DNA from: Oceanicaulis sp. BBD 1991-10
GTDB taxonomy: Bacteria; Pseudomonadota; Alphaproteobacteria; Caulobacterales; Maricaulaceae
Direction of reading: 5' to 3'
Assembly (NCBI GenBank): GCA_001657295.1
Contig: LYSW01000016.1
Coordinates: forward strand, 1 to 45,587
DNA length: 45,587 bases
Both the position numbers and the translations under genes were made by a program. This document shows, in pieces, positions 7,049-14,928 of the stretch (its first letter is position 1; each line of letters begins with the position of its first letter). The notes below the pieces were generated by a model. That model was given only the letters and a program-made list of their open reading frames with translations, was not told where the DNA came from and searched no databases.

Positions 7049-8139
7049 TCACCGCGCTGAGCGCCGGCGCCCTGGCGCAGGAGCCTGCGGTCGAGCCGGC
7101 GGTCGATTTGCCGCCCGGACTCGCGGCGGAGGCGGAGCGCGACGCCACCGGCGACGCCGTGGAGGGCCGGACCATCACCGACGCCGCCATGGCCCGCGCG
7201 CTGGGCGCGGCGGTGCTGGGCGATTGGGACCTCGCGCTGGTTCACGCCGAACGCGCCGCCGCGGGCGGTGAGGCGCGCGGCGCGACCATGGCCGGTCATA
7301 TCCTGCTCAACGGCCTGTCCTCACGCGGGGTCGATGAAGACGCCGCCATTCGCTGGCTGCGGCGGGCCGGCGAACAGAATGAACCGGATGCGCTGGTGAT
7401 CCTGTCGCGCCTGGCGACGACCGAGCGCGGCGGCCTGTCCCCGTTTCAGGCCCGCGAGTTTCTCGCCCAGGCCGCCGAGGCGGGCGATATTCGCGGGGCC
7501 CATGAATACGGCCTGTTCTTAATGGCGGAGGGCGATCCCGGCGCCGCCCCGCAGGCGCTGGACTGGCTGCGCCTGGCGGCGGAGGCGGGCCGCACCGAAG
7601 CCTTCGCCGACTATGCCGAAGCGCTGGGCGACTGGGTGCACGGGCCGCAGGATCTGGCGTCCGCGCGCGACTGGTACGCCCGCGCCGGCGAAGCGGGTGA
7701 CGGCCTGTCGGCCCTGATCGCCGGCTCCATGTATCTCGACGGCGAGGGCGGCGAAGCCGATCCGCGGCGCGGCGTGGCGCTGATCCGCATGGGCGCGGAG
7801 CTGGGCGAACCCGCCGCCATGGGCTCGCTGGCGCTCCTGCTGTTCAATGGCGCGCCGGGCCTGGCGGCGGACCCCGTCCGCGCGGCGGGCTGGGCGCAGC
7901 AAGGCGCCGAGGCGGGTGATGGCGAAAGCCAGTTCCTCTACGCCTACGCGCTGGCGACCGGCGACGGCACGGGCCAGAATCTGGAGCAGGCCTATTACTG
8001 GACCCGCCGCGCGGCCGCCGAGGGGCTGGGCGAGGACTCCCAGCGCGCGCAGCTCGAAGGCGCGCTGGCCCGCGCTTTGCCTGGCGCGACTCGCGATCGA
8101 TTGAACGCCGAAGCCGCTGCGGCCGCTTCGCCCTTTTAG
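7018..8139 (+). CDS. Exported Sel1-like repeat protein
   Basis: A 373-residue protein with a signal peptide (MRSLFTLAGLITALSAGALA, cleavage expected before QEPAVEP). The rest is a chain of Sel1/TPR-like helical hairpins, recognisable by repeats such as AIRWLRRAGEQNEPDAL, ARDWYARAGEAGDGLSALIAG and AYYWTRRAAAEGLGED. These are protein-interaction modules, often in periplasmic or envelope-associated proteins. The frame is open further upstream to 6877, but the signal peptide and the overlap with thiE point to ATG 7018. No specific function can be assigned. Confidence 0.85.
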   Translation: MRSLFTLAGLITALSAGALAQEPAVEPAVDLPPGLAAEAERDATGDAVEGRTITDAAMARALGAAVLGDWDLALVHAERAAAGGEARGATMAGHILLNGLSSRGVDEDAAIRWLRRAGEQNEPDALVILSRLATTERGGLSPFQAREFLAQAAEAGDIRGAHEYGLFLMAEGDPGAAPQALDWLRLAAEAGRTEAFADYAEALGDWVHGPQDLASARDWYARAGEAGDGLSALIAGSMYLDGEGGEADPRRGVALIRMGAELGEPAAMGSLALLLFNGAPGLAADPVRAAGWAQQGAEAGDGESQFLYAYALATGDGTGQNLEQAYYWTRRAAAEGLGEDSQRAQLEGALARALPGATRDRLNAEAAAAASPF

Positions 8140-8221
8140 CGCGCGCCTTCCAAACTCGTCGGCCTGCCGGGGCGCGCTTGCCGCCGCGCGAGCGCCCTGT
8201 TACACCCGCGCCGACTTTTTC

Positions 8222-8258
8222 GACCCGGCCCGGCTGCGCCGGGTCCTGCTCCAGGACC
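8222..8258 (+). promoter_or_regulatory. Two mutually exclusive hairpins in the efp leader
   Basis: GACCCGGC (8222-8229) can pair with GCCGGGTC (8238-8245) over an 8-base loop. GGTCCTG (8242-8248) can pair with CAGGACC (8252-8258) over a 3-base loop. The arms share 8242-8245, so only one hairpin can form at a time. The only Shine-Dalgarno-like bases before efp, AGGA at 8253-8256, lie within the second hairpin. This may tune efp translation; it is a structural prediction from the sequence. Confidence 0.35.
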
Positions 8259-8268
8259 AGACCCCGCC

Positions 8269-8835
8269 ATGAAGATCAACGGCAACGAGATCAAGCCCGG
8301 CCACGTCATCAAGCATCAGGACACGCTTTGGGTCGCGGTGAAGACCGCCCACACCCAGCCCGGCAAAGGCGGCGCCTATGCCCAGGTCGAGCTGAAAAAC
8401 CTGCTCGACGGCCGCAAGCTCAACGAGCGCTTCCGCTCCGCCGACAAGGTGGAACGCGTGCGGCTGGAGCAGAAAGACCATCAATATCTCTATCCGGAAG
8501 GCGACATGCTCGTCTTCATGGATATGGAGAGTTATGAGCAGATTTCGCTGCAGACCGATTTCGTCGGCGAAGACCGCGCGGCCTATCTGTCCGACGGGAT
8601 GACCGTCACCGTGGAGTTTCACGAGGACAAGCCCATCGGGATCGAACTGCCCAAGCATGTGGAAGTCGAAGTCGAAGAAACCGAACCGGTGGTGAAAGGC
8701 CAGACGGCGGCGAATTCGTTCAAGCCCGCCTTGGTCACCGGCGGCGTCCGCACGAATGTGCCGCCCTTTGTCGGCGTGGGCGAACGCATCGTCATCGCCA
8801 CCGAAGACGGCTCTTACGTGCGCCGGGCGGACTGA
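8269..8835 (+). CDS. efp: Translation elongation factor P
   Basis: A 188-residue EF-P of normal length with three beta-barrel domains. EF-P enters the ribosomal E site and relieves stalling at polyproline. The domain I tip is [16 protein letters not shown], and Lys33 aligns with the lysine that is beta-lysylated by EpmAB in enterobacteria, so it is a lysine-type rather than arginine-type factor. Domain III ends [18 protein letters not shown], the expected C-terminus. It is followed after five bases by an inositol-monophosphatase family gene, a familiar alphaproteobacterial neighbour. Its ribosome binding site is weak and may be sequestered in a hairpin. Confidence 0.97.
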   Translation: MKINGNEIKPGHVIKHQDTLWVAVKTAHTQPGKGGAYAQVELKNLLDGRKLNERFRSADKVERVRLEQKDHQYLYPEGDMLVFMDMESYEQISLQTDFVGEDRAAYLSDGMTVTVEFHEDKPIGIELPKHVEVEVEETEPVVKGQTAANSFKPALVTGGVRTNVPPFVGVGERIVIATEDGSYVRRAD

Positions 8836-8840
8836 GCGTC

Positions 8841-9638
8841 TTGGGACAGATTTCCGCCCTCATGCAGGTGATGACCGACGCAGCCCGCAAGGCCGCGCGG
8901 AAAATGGTGCGCGATTTTGGCGAAGTGGAGAATCTCCAGGTCTCCAAGAAAGGCCCCGCCGACTTCGTCACCCATGTCGACCAGCGCGCCGAAAAAATCC
9001 TGTTTGAGGAATTGTCCGCCGCCCGCCCGGGCTATGGCTTCCTCATGGAGGAAGGCGGCGCGGTGGAAGGCACGGACAAGTCCCACCGCTGGATCATCGA
9101 CCCGCTGGACGGCACGTTGAATTTCATGCACGCCCAGCCTCATTTCGCGATCTCTGTCGCGCTCGAGCGCGAGGGCGAGCTGGTCGCGGGCGTGGTGTTC
9201 AACCCGGTCACCGACGAGCTCTACCACGCTGAGAAGGGCCGCGGCGCCTATGTCAACGACCGCCGGCTGCGGGTCTCCGAGCGCCGTCATTTTCATGAAG
9301 CCGTCATCGGCGTCGGCCTGCCCTTCATGGGCAAGTCCGGCCATGCGCAGGCGCTCAAGGAGCTGCACGCCATCATGCCGATGACCGCCGGCGTGCGCCG
9401 CCTGGGCGCCGCCTCGCTGGATCTGGCCTGGGTGGCCGCCGGCAAGCTGGACGGCTTCTGGGAGCGCAATCTGCAAGCCTGGGACGTGGCCGCCGGCATC
9501 GTGCTGGTGCGCGAAGCCGGCGGCTTCGCGGGCTCGATCGACAATGCCGGCGACGTTCTGGAAACCGGAAATATCGTCGCCGGCAATGAAGCCATGATCG
9601 GCGAACTGCGCGAACGCCTGGGCAAGGTTGCGCCTTAA
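8841..9638 (+). CDS. suhB: Inositol monophosphatase family protein (SuhB-like)
   Basis: A 265-residue Mg-dependent phosphatase of the IMPase/SuhB superfamily. Metal ligands are in FLMEEGG (Glu70/Glu71) and WIIDPLDGTLNF (Asp87, Asp90, Gly91, Thr92), with the C-terminal AWDVAAG motif supplying the last aspartate. These proteins hydrolyse myo-inositol-1-phosphate, and SuhB also acts in rRNA transcription antitermination. A TTG at 8841 is the first start; the upstream SALMQVM stretch resembles homologues, so it is kept, though the ATG at 8862 is possible. It lies five bases after efp and ends over the stop of a convergent gene (shared TTAA). Confidence 0.9.
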   Translation: MGQISALMQVMTDAARKAARKMVRDFGEVENLQVSKKGPADFVTHVDQRAEKILFEELSAARPGYGFLMEEGGAVEGTDKSHRWIIDPLDGTLNFMHAQPHFAISVALEREGELVAGVVFNPVTDELYHAEKGRGAYVNDRRLRVSERRHFHEAVIGVGLPFMGKSGHAQALKELHAIMPMTAGVRRLGAASLDLAWVAAGKLDGFWERNLQAWDVAAGIVLVREAGGFAGSIDNAGDVLETGNIVAGNEAMIGELRERLGKVAP

Positions 9639-10327
9639 CCGCGTTGCTCAGATCGCGGGCCGATTTTCATCCGTGCCTCATTCGTCCGATACAGTTCAGG
9701 GTCCCAGAGCGCGTAGCCGATCAGGACGGACAGGACGGCGGCGAGCAGGACCGCAGAGGTCCTGGCGGCCCAGATGTCGCCCGAGAACACGCTCAACCCG
9801 AGCAAAATGTCGCCGCTCACCGCAGACAGCGTGAACAGATAGGCGATCCGAAAACACTTCGCGCGCCTGACCTTGGCGTTTAGAAGTTTCAGAAGATTCC
9901 GGTCATCCGTGAGCGGCTTCTCACTGTTGGACCACCGTAGCCAGAACGCTAAGAGGTTGAGCATGGCGCCCAGCACCAGCGATATCAGCGTCAAGACCAT
10001 TAAAGCGAAATACTCTACCGCGGTCGCGCCCCAAGACGCTGTAAACAATACAGAACTTAGAACCAGATTGATCGTGATCAGTATCGAGAGGATGGAAAGC
10101 ATCGTCGCGTTCTTGCGGTCTATGGACCGCAAGTCCTGCAGCAGACGCTCATAAACGGCGAAACGCGCGCGCTGTTGGGCGCGGTCCTCAAGGAAATTGT
10201 TCCTGGCATGGCTCCGCGGCGGGCCCGCGTGGACATCCATGCTGCGAAATTCTTTGATCAGGGCCTCAACGCACGACCACCGCGCCTGGCCCGATGGAAG
10301 ATCATCATCAATAAAGCGGCGACCCAT
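9635..10327 (-). CDS. Four-helix membrane protein of unknown function
   Basis: About 230 residues. A soluble N-terminal third (FLEDRAQQRARFAVYERLLQ) leads into DRKNATMLSILSILITINLV, the first of four hydrophobic segments in two pairs separated by a short cytoplasmic linker (RNLLKLLNAKVRRAKCFR). The ORF opens at a TTG at 10345; the next start is ATG 10327, used here, and neither has a good ribosome binding site. The topology with D-x-K-x-A before the first helix recalls Pycsar-type effector TM domains, but no nucleotide cyclase gene is nearby, so this is only a resemblance. Base composition is less GC-rich than its neighbours, suggesting acquisition. It converges on suhB. Confidence 0.65.
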   Translation of the reverse strand: MGRRFIDDDLPSGQARWSCVEALIKEFRSMDVHAGPPRSHARNNFLEDRAQQRARFAVYERLLQDLRSIDRKNATMLSILSILITINLVLSSVLFTASWGATAVEYFALMVLTLISLVLGAMLNLLAFWLRWSNSEKPLTDDRNLLKLLNAKVRRAKCFRIAYLFTLSAVSGDILLGLSVFSGDIWAARTSAVLLAAVLSVLIGYALWDPELYRTNEARMKIGPRSEQRG

Positions 10328-10349
10328 TGATTGAATTCCATGCAATCAA
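10327..10349. repeat. Inverted repeat at the start of the four-helix membrane protein gene
   Basis: TTGATTG (10327-10333) and CAATCAA (10343-10349) form a 7-9-7 inverted repeat directly abutting the ATG (10327-10325) on the reverse strand and covering the alternative TTG. It could be an operator or a 5' RNA hairpin. No partner copy was seen at the other end of the gene. Confidence 0.4.
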
Positions 10350-10491
10350 GGGCGCCACCCTCGCACGCAAGCTTCATCACGCTCAATACGACATTGCGCC
10401 AAGGCCGCCCCATTCCCGCCATGCCCCTTGCGTTTGATGGCTCGGCGCGCCAAGCATTCCTGGTGCGCTGCGTCAGCATTGAGGGACAGAC

Positions 10492-11508
10492 ATGGCCGAC
10501 ACCGAAGCCCGCCCGCCGCGCGCCCGCAAGGCGCGTTTCACCGGACCCGGCCAGTATATCCTCTGGATGGCGGTGTTTCTGGCCGCGGTCATCGCGATCG
10601 CCGTCCTGCTGCGCGAGCCGCTGATCACCGCCTTTGAAGCCAACGCCGCGATCAACGGCCTGATTCTGGGCGTCTTGCTGATCGGCATTCTCTACACCTT
10701 TCAGCAGGCTTTTCTGATCGGCCCCAGCGCACGCTGGCTGCTTCGTCTTCACGACGCCGAGCATCCCGAAAAGCTGCCGGCGCCGCCGGCGATGATCGCG
10801 CCCATGGCGGCGCTGATCACGGATGCGGCCGACGGCCGCTCGCGCCTGTCGGCGGGCTCGGCGCGCGTGGTGCTGGACTCTGTCGCCGCCCGCATGGCGG
10901 AAAGCGGCGCCTTCACCCGCTATTTCGGCCGGCTGCTGATTTTTCTGGGCCTTTTGGGAACCTTCTGGGGCCTGCTTCAGGTGGTCGGCAATGTGGGCGA
11001 CGCCGTGCGCGCGGTCTCGGAGACCTCCGGCGGGTCGGGCGAAGACCAGGCGATGGCGCTGATGGCGGCGATCGAGGAACCGATTCAGGGCATGGGCACC
11101 GCCTTCGCCTCTTCGCTTTTCGGGCTCGCCGGCTCGCTGATCATCGGCTTTCTGGAGCTCCAGGCCAGCCGCGCGCAGAACCGCTTCTACAACGAGGTTG
11201 AAGAGTGGTTGTCCACGATCTCGCGCCTGGCCGCCGCCGGTCCGGCCGGTGCGGGCGGGGGCGATGAGACCTCGGATGTTTATGTCGGCGCGCTGTTGGA
11301 GCAGAGCGCGGATGCGCTCGACCGCCTGTCCCATACGCTCGAGCGCCATACGCGCCAGCTGGAGACCATCATGACGCGCTTCGCCGACGAATCGGCAGAA
11401 AGCCAGCGTGAAAGCGCGCGCATTCTGCGCGATGAAATCAAGGTGCTGGTGCGCGCGCTTGAAGCGCAGGCCCGGATCAACCGCGATCGCGGCGAGCGCA
11501 ACGAGTAA
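10492..11508 (+). CDS. MotA/TolQ/ExbB-family proton-channel protein
   Basis: A 338-residue protein with four hydrophobic helices at about 22-41, 54-74, 144-166 and 200-222. The third helix has FLGLLGTFWGLLQVV and the loop plus fourth helix IQGMGTAFASSLFGLAGSL, the signature of MotA/ExbB/TolQ ring subunits. After residue 250 comes a long charged helical tail (LLEQSADALDRLSHTLERH onward) that would extend into the cytoplasm. No flagellar genes are nearby. The next gene, an OmpA/MotB-like protein, begins on the last base of this stop codon, so the two are a unit: a proton- or sodium-driven motor of the 5:2 type anchored to peptidoglycan. Related pairs occur across alphaproteobacteria without known function. 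Confidence 0.85.
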   Translation: MADTEARPPRARKARFTGPGQYILWMAVFLAAVIAIAVLLREPLITAFEANAAINGLILGVLLIGILYTFQQAFLIGPSARWLLRLHDAEHPEKLPAPPAMIAPMAALITDAADGRSRLSAGSARVVLDSVAARMAESGAFTRYFGRLLIFLGLLGTFWGLLQVVGNVGDAVRAVSETSGGSGEDQAMALMAAIEEPIQGMGTAFASSLFGLAGSLIIGFLELQASRAQNRFYNEVEEWLSTISRLAAAGPAGAGGGDETSDVYVGALLEQSADALDRLSHTLERHTRQLETIMTRFADESAESQRESARILRDEIKVLVRALEAQARINRDRGERNE

Positions 11509-12524
11509 TGGCCCTGCCCCGCCATATCCAGTTCGGCCAGTCCGACACCGGCGATTATTGGCCCGGCTTCGTCGATGCGCTGGCGACGCTCTTGCTGGTG
11601 ATCGTCTTCTTGCTGGCGGTCTTCACCGCCGGACAATTCGCCCTGTCCCAGGCGCTCACCGGGCGCGACGAACAATTGGCGGAACTCAATGCGCGCCTCG
11701 CCACCCTGGCCGAGGAGCTCAACATCGCCGCCAGCGAGAATGAACAGCTCACGCTCCGGGTCGCCGGGCTTGAGACCGAGAACGCCGCGCTCGCCGCGGC
11801 CAATGACAGCCTGACCGCTCAAATCGCCTCTCTGCAGGACGGCCTCGCCGCCGCCGAAGACAACCTGCTGGCCGAAGAGAGCTTGAGCGCGGAAGCCCAG
11901 GCGACCGTGGCGTTGTTGAACAATCAGATGGCGGCGCTGCGCGCCGAACTCGCCCGCCTCAACGACGCGCTCAACGCCTCGGAAGCGCGCGAAGCCGAAC
12001 TGCAGGCCGAAGTGGTCAATCTGGGCCGGCGCCTGAATGCGGCTTTGGCCAGCGAGGTCGCGCGGCTGGCGCGCTATCGCTCGGAATTCTTTGGGCGGCT
12101 GCTTGAAATCCTCGGCGACCGGTCCGGGGTCCGCGTGGTCGGCGACCGCTTTTTGTTCGAAACCGACGTGCTCTTCGCATCCGGCTCCGCGGAGCTGTCC
12201 CCGGCCGGCCGGCAGGCGCTGACCCCGATCGCCGACGCCATTTTGCAATTGATCGGCGAGATCCCCGATGATCTGGACTGGGTGCTGCGGGTGGACGGGC
12301 ATACCGACATCGTGCCGCTGGGCCCCAATGCGCCCTATGAATCGAACTGGGAATTGTCGACGGCGCGTTCGTTGTCGGTGATTGAGTATTTCGAAAGCCG
12401 CGGCGTGCCGCCCCGGCGGCTGCTGGCCGCCGGTTTCGGCGAGCATTATCCGATCAGCGAGGCGCGCACGGCGGAGGCCTACGCCCGCAATCGCCGCATC
12501 GAACTGAAGTTGACGTCGCGCTGA
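11508..12524 (+). CDS. MotB-like protein with coiled coil and OmpA peptidoglycan-binding domain
   Basis: A 338-residue inner-membrane protein. A single helix (about 24-42) is preceded by YWPGFVDALATLLLVIVFLL; Asp23 sits at the start of the helix like the ion-binding aspartate of MotB. Residues about 50-190 form a heptad-rich coiled coil (QLAELNARLATLAEELN and similar). The C-terminal domain from about 215 is OmpA-like, with RVDGHTDIVPLG, SNWELSTARSLSVIEYF and NRRIELKL, which bind peptidoglycan. It starts at 11508 on the final base of the MotA-like stop. The long coiled coil is unlike flagellar MotB and gives the pair a large periplasmic reach. Confidence 0.88.
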   Translation: MALPRHIQFGQSDTGDYWPGFVDALATLLLVIVFLLAVFTAGQFALSQALTGRDEQLAELNARLATLAEELNIAASENEQLTLRVAGLETENAALAAANDSLTAQIASLQDGLAAAEDNLLAEESLSAEAQATVALLNNQMAALRAELARLNDALNASEAREAELQAEVVNLGRRLNAALASEVARLARYRSEFFGRLLEILGDRSGVRVVGDRFLFETDVLFASGSAELSPAGRQALTPIADAILQLIGEIPDDLDWVLRVDGHTDIVPLGPNAPYESNWELSTARSLSVIEYFESRGVPPRRLLAAGFGEHYPISEARTAEAYARNRRIELKLTSR

Positions 12525-12656
12525 GATCAGCGGACGAAAGCTGCAATCGCCTTTCATTACAGGGCGAAAGAGCATTCTGTGACTATTTGTCCACAGCTTC
12601 GTGACTCAAAAACGACATTAAGAGTCAGGTGGTTGAAACAAGATGCGTCTTCCCGC

Positions 12657-12685
12657 TTGCCCCGCTTGAAGACCGAGTGTATACA
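12657..12685 (+). promoter_or_regulatory. Candidate promoter of rpmE
   Basis: TTGCCC (12657-12662) and TATACA (12680-12685) are 17 bases apart, in a lower-GC stretch about 80 bases before the rpmE start. Predicted by eye. Confidence 0.45.
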
Positions 12686-12717
12686 CCGCGCCTCAAATTC
12701 GGCAGAATTCTCCTTGT

Positions 12718-12739
12718 GGGCGGTCCTATTCGGCCGCCC
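12718..12739 (+). promoter_or_regulatory. Hairpin in the rpmE leader
   Basis: GGGCGGTC (12718-12725) pairs with GGCCGCCC (12732-12739), one G-U pair included, over a 6-base loop. It lies 27 bases before the L31 start codon, within the predicted transcript. Ribosomal protein genes are often autoregulated through leader structures; no direct evidence here. Confidence 0.35.
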
Positions 12740-12766
12740 GCAAGCGTTATTGAGGGCAAACGCGCC

Positions 12767-12988
12767 ATGAAGCAGGACATTCACCCGGACTATCACTTCA
12801 TTGAAGTGGTGATGACCGACGGCAGCCGTTTTAAGACGCGCTCGACCTACGGCAAGGAAGGCGACGTCCTGCAGCTGGACATCGACCCGCGCACCCATCC
12901 GGCCTGGACCGGCGGGTCGCAGACCTTGGTCGATCGCGCCGGCCGCGTGTCGCGGTTCAAAGACAAGTTCAAAGGCTTCGGCGTCTAA
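12767..12988 (+). CDS. rpmE: 50S ribosomal protein L31
   Basis: A 73-residue L31, starting [20 protein letters not shown] and ending [13 protein letters not shown]31 bridges the two ribosomal subunits near the central protuberance. The zinc-binding CxxC pairs of the C+ form are absent, so this is a zinc-independent form as is usual in many alphaproteobacteria. The frame is open upstream to 12629, but ATG 12767 gives the correct L31 N-terminus. It is monocistronic, with its own promoter, leader hairpin and terminator. Confidence 0.96.
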   Translation: MKQDIHPDYHFIEVVMTDGSRFKTRSTYGKEGDVLQLDIDPRTHPAWTGGSQTLVDRAGRVSRFKDKFKGFGV

Positions 12989-13052
12989 AACCGTCTTATC
13001 CCCCCTCGATCAGACGGTCGTGAGCTTGGCTCCGTTGAAGTCTTTAGAGGAA

Positions 13053-13086
13053 CGCCCGCAGTCTCCCCTCGACTGCGGGCGTTTTT
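13053..13086 (+). terminator. Rho-independent terminator after rpmE
   Basis: CGCCCGCAGT (13053-13062) pairs perfectly with ACTGCGGGCG (13072-13081) over a 9-base loop and is followed by five T. A weaker upstream dyad, ACCGTCT (12990-12996) and AGACGGT (13012-13018), lies right after the rpmE stop. Confidence 0.9.
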
Positions 13087-13298
13087 CTGTGCGCCCGGCC
13101 AATCGCTGAAAACCACCAGGGCCGGGGCCATGGACCGGCCGCCGCGCCGCCACAGCCTCGCTTGAATTCTGAGGTTGCAAGCTGGACGCCCCTGAGGCTG
13201 CGCCGTCGGTTTTTTGAACCGCAATGCCTATTTTTTGTTGAGTTTTTTCCAGGGCTGCACCCTACTGGTGAATGCAACCGCCATAGGGAGATACGGAT

Positions 13299-13601
13299 AT
13301 GCCGAAGCTTTGGTTCTCGACTGCAGCCCTCGTTTTGCTAGCGGCGTGCGCCACACCGACTGGCAATGGCGACGGCGACGGCGTTGCGGCCCTCGAAGGC
13401 TCGGGGGACGAAGAGCTTGTCTGCAGGGTCGAGCGCCAGATCGGATCCCGCATGGGCGTGCGGGTATGCCGGACCCGCGAACAGATCGAAGAGCAAAGAC
13501 GGCTCGACGAAGAAGCGCTTGACCGCAATCGCGCGACCGGCCCTGAGGCGCCGCCGCTGCCGCAACGTGACACCGGCGGCGGGCTTGGCGGCCCGAACTG
13601 A
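13299..13601 (+). CDS. Small outer-membrane-type lipoprotein
   Basis: A 100-residue protein with a lipoprotein signal: MPKLWFSTAALVLLAAC, with the lipobox LAAC putting the lipidated Cys at residue 17. The mature part has CRVERQIGSRMGVRVCRTREQIEEQRR, a two-cysteine motif seen in many small hypothetical alphaproteobacterial exported proteins (C-R-x5-G-x-R-x6-C-R), then a charged helix and a Gly/Pro-rich tail. The two cysteines could form a disulfide. The ribosome binding site is AGGGAG about 8 bases before ATG 13299. Function unknown. Confidence 0.75.
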   Translation: MPKLWFSTAALVLLAACATPTGNGDGDGVAALEGSGDEELVCRVERQIGSRMGVRVCRTREQIEEQRRLDEEALDRNRATGPEAPPLPQRDTGGGLGGPN

Positions 13602-14051
13602 TCGGGAGCCCTCGGGCAAGCAATCTGTCGGCTGAACCGGCCGGTTGATCGCCCGAGCCGGCTCTGTCCGGCCATCAGACCATGAGACCGCCTCGGGCAA
13701 TCCTGCGTCGGCGCCTTTAAACTCGGCTCTCGCCGGAGCGCGCGGCGCGTCGGCGCCGGGCGCCGGCGAGCGCATGCCGACACATCCGGGCGGCCGGCGC
13801 TGACGGCGATCCAGGCTGATGTGAAGACCCGTGCAAGGGGCGCGATCCGCCTCACGGCGCCTGTCGTACGCCGGGCCCGGATCCCAAGGCTAATCCAAAG
13901 TCATCGACCCGCGCCGGGCGCGGCGCGACGGTCCTTAGGCGTCCGGCGAACAGGCCGCGCTCACGGCGCCGGCGGCGCGAGCGCGCGTCCGATCGGATCG
14001 GCTGTCGTGGATTGGACCGGTTCCGGCGCGGCGCGGAATACGCGCCGGGTC
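13602..14051. other. 450-base stretch without a supported gene
   Basis: Very GC-rich spacer between the convergent lipoprotein gene and rcdA. Open frames here have no ribosome binding sites, no protein-like composition and no family match. Short palindromes occur, such as AACCGGCCGGTT near 13637 and GGCGCCGGGCGCC near 13755. I see no terminator, RNA gene or mobile element, and no reason for the length. Confidence 0.6.
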
Positions 14052-14576
14052 TCAGCGTGCTGAAAAAGCCTGATTGAGACGGTCTAGCTGGCTCGCGACC
14101 GGGTTTTCGGCGGGAGCGGCGTCCTCGCCTTCTCCGTCGAATAAAGACCGGTCGAGGCGTGACAGGCGGTCGTGCAACGCGCGGGCCCGGCTGGCGAGAT
14201 CGGCGAGACGGGGCGGGCAGGGATCATCCCCGGCCGACCAGCCTGCGGGCTTCAGCTTCGAGGGGGAAAGCCGGTAACGATCCTCGGCCGCTTCGCCGGG
14301 ATTCATATCGCCTTCCGACACGGCCCGCTGGGTCAGGAGCCAGGAGGCGCACTGCATCAGCTGCGTGGTCAGCGCCATGCTTTCGGCCGCATAGGCCAGG
14401 GCGCCGGTCCGTCCGAGACGCTTGGCGTCCTCGCGGCCGGGGCCGTCGAGATAGCCGGCGGTCTCTTCAACCAGATCCATGCCTTCTTTGAACAGGCGAT
14501 GGAAAAGCTCCGACCCGGCGAAGTCGGCGACCCGCACCGCGGCGGAAGGGCTGGACTGTGGATCGACCGGACTCAT
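14052..14576 (-). CDS. rcdA: Regulator of CtrA degradation RcdA (DUF1465)
   Basis: A 174-residue protein matching RcdA: a helical core with ELFHRLFKEGMDLVEETAGY, LDGPGREDAKRLGR, then AYAAESMALTTQLMQCASWL and LTQRAVSEGDM. In Caulobacter RcdA is a ClpXP adaptor that, with CpdR and PopA, delivers CtrA and other substrates for degradation at the G1-S transition. Its presence, with TrcR nearby, indicates a CtrA-type cell cycle. The C-terminal third (about 110-174) is less conserved and probably disordered. The gene follows the DUF1192 gene on the same strand with a 99-base gap. Confidence 0.9.
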   Translation of the reverse strand: MSPVDPQSSPSAAVRVADFAGSELFHRLFKEGMDLVEETAGYLDGPGREDAKRLGRTGALAYAAESMALTTQLMQCASWLLTQRAVSEGDMNPGEAAEDRYRLSPSKLKPAGWSAGDDPCPPRLADLASRARALHDRLSRLDRSLFDGEGEDAAPAENPVASQLDRLNQAFSAR

Positions 14577-14675
14577 GGGCGTTTCCCAACTCTGCTTGTG
14601 GTCATGCGCCGGTGTTTCACCGGTGCACAGGTGCCGGGTCAGGCTGCAAGGCCGGGGCCAGACCCGTCATGATTT

Positions 14676-14864
14676 CTACTTCTTAAACAGGGCGTCAGCC
14701 GCGGTGAGCCCGGTCTGCTTCTTCGCCAGCATGGCCTCGGCGCGGTCGAGCTCGGACTTGAGAAGCGCGATGCGTTCGGACAGCTGCTCCACGCCATATA
14801 TCTCCAAGTCTTCGCCCGGCGTAAGGACGTCGCCTTTCGCGCGCGGCTCATCGTCATGGATCAT
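14676..14864 (-). CDS. DUF1192 family small protein
   Basis: A 62-residue protein: MIHDDEPRAKGDVL, then LEIYGVEQLSERIALLKSEL as an amphipathic coiled-coil-like helix, and a short tail. This is the DUF1192 pattern, found beside rcdA in Caulobacter-like genomes. Start ATG 14864 has GGGAGG seven bases upstream; the longer frame from 14882 lacks a ribosome binding site. Function unknown; association with rcdA on the same strand suggests co-expression. Confidence 0.85.
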   Translation of the reverse strand: MIHDDEPRAKGDVLTPGEDLEIYGVEQLSERIALLKSELDRAEAMLAKKQTGLTAADALFKK

Positions 14865-14928
14865 GGCGCGGCCTCCCGTCATTATGCGGCCGAGACCTTA
14901 GCGCAGCGTTTCAGAGGAGTCCCGTCCC

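Noticed and set aside
9635-12524. Complete Zorya or Pycsar defence system
   Set aside because: Only the motor pair and an unknown TM protein occur; no ZorC, ZorD or ZorE gene and no nucleotide cyclase gene lie in the window.
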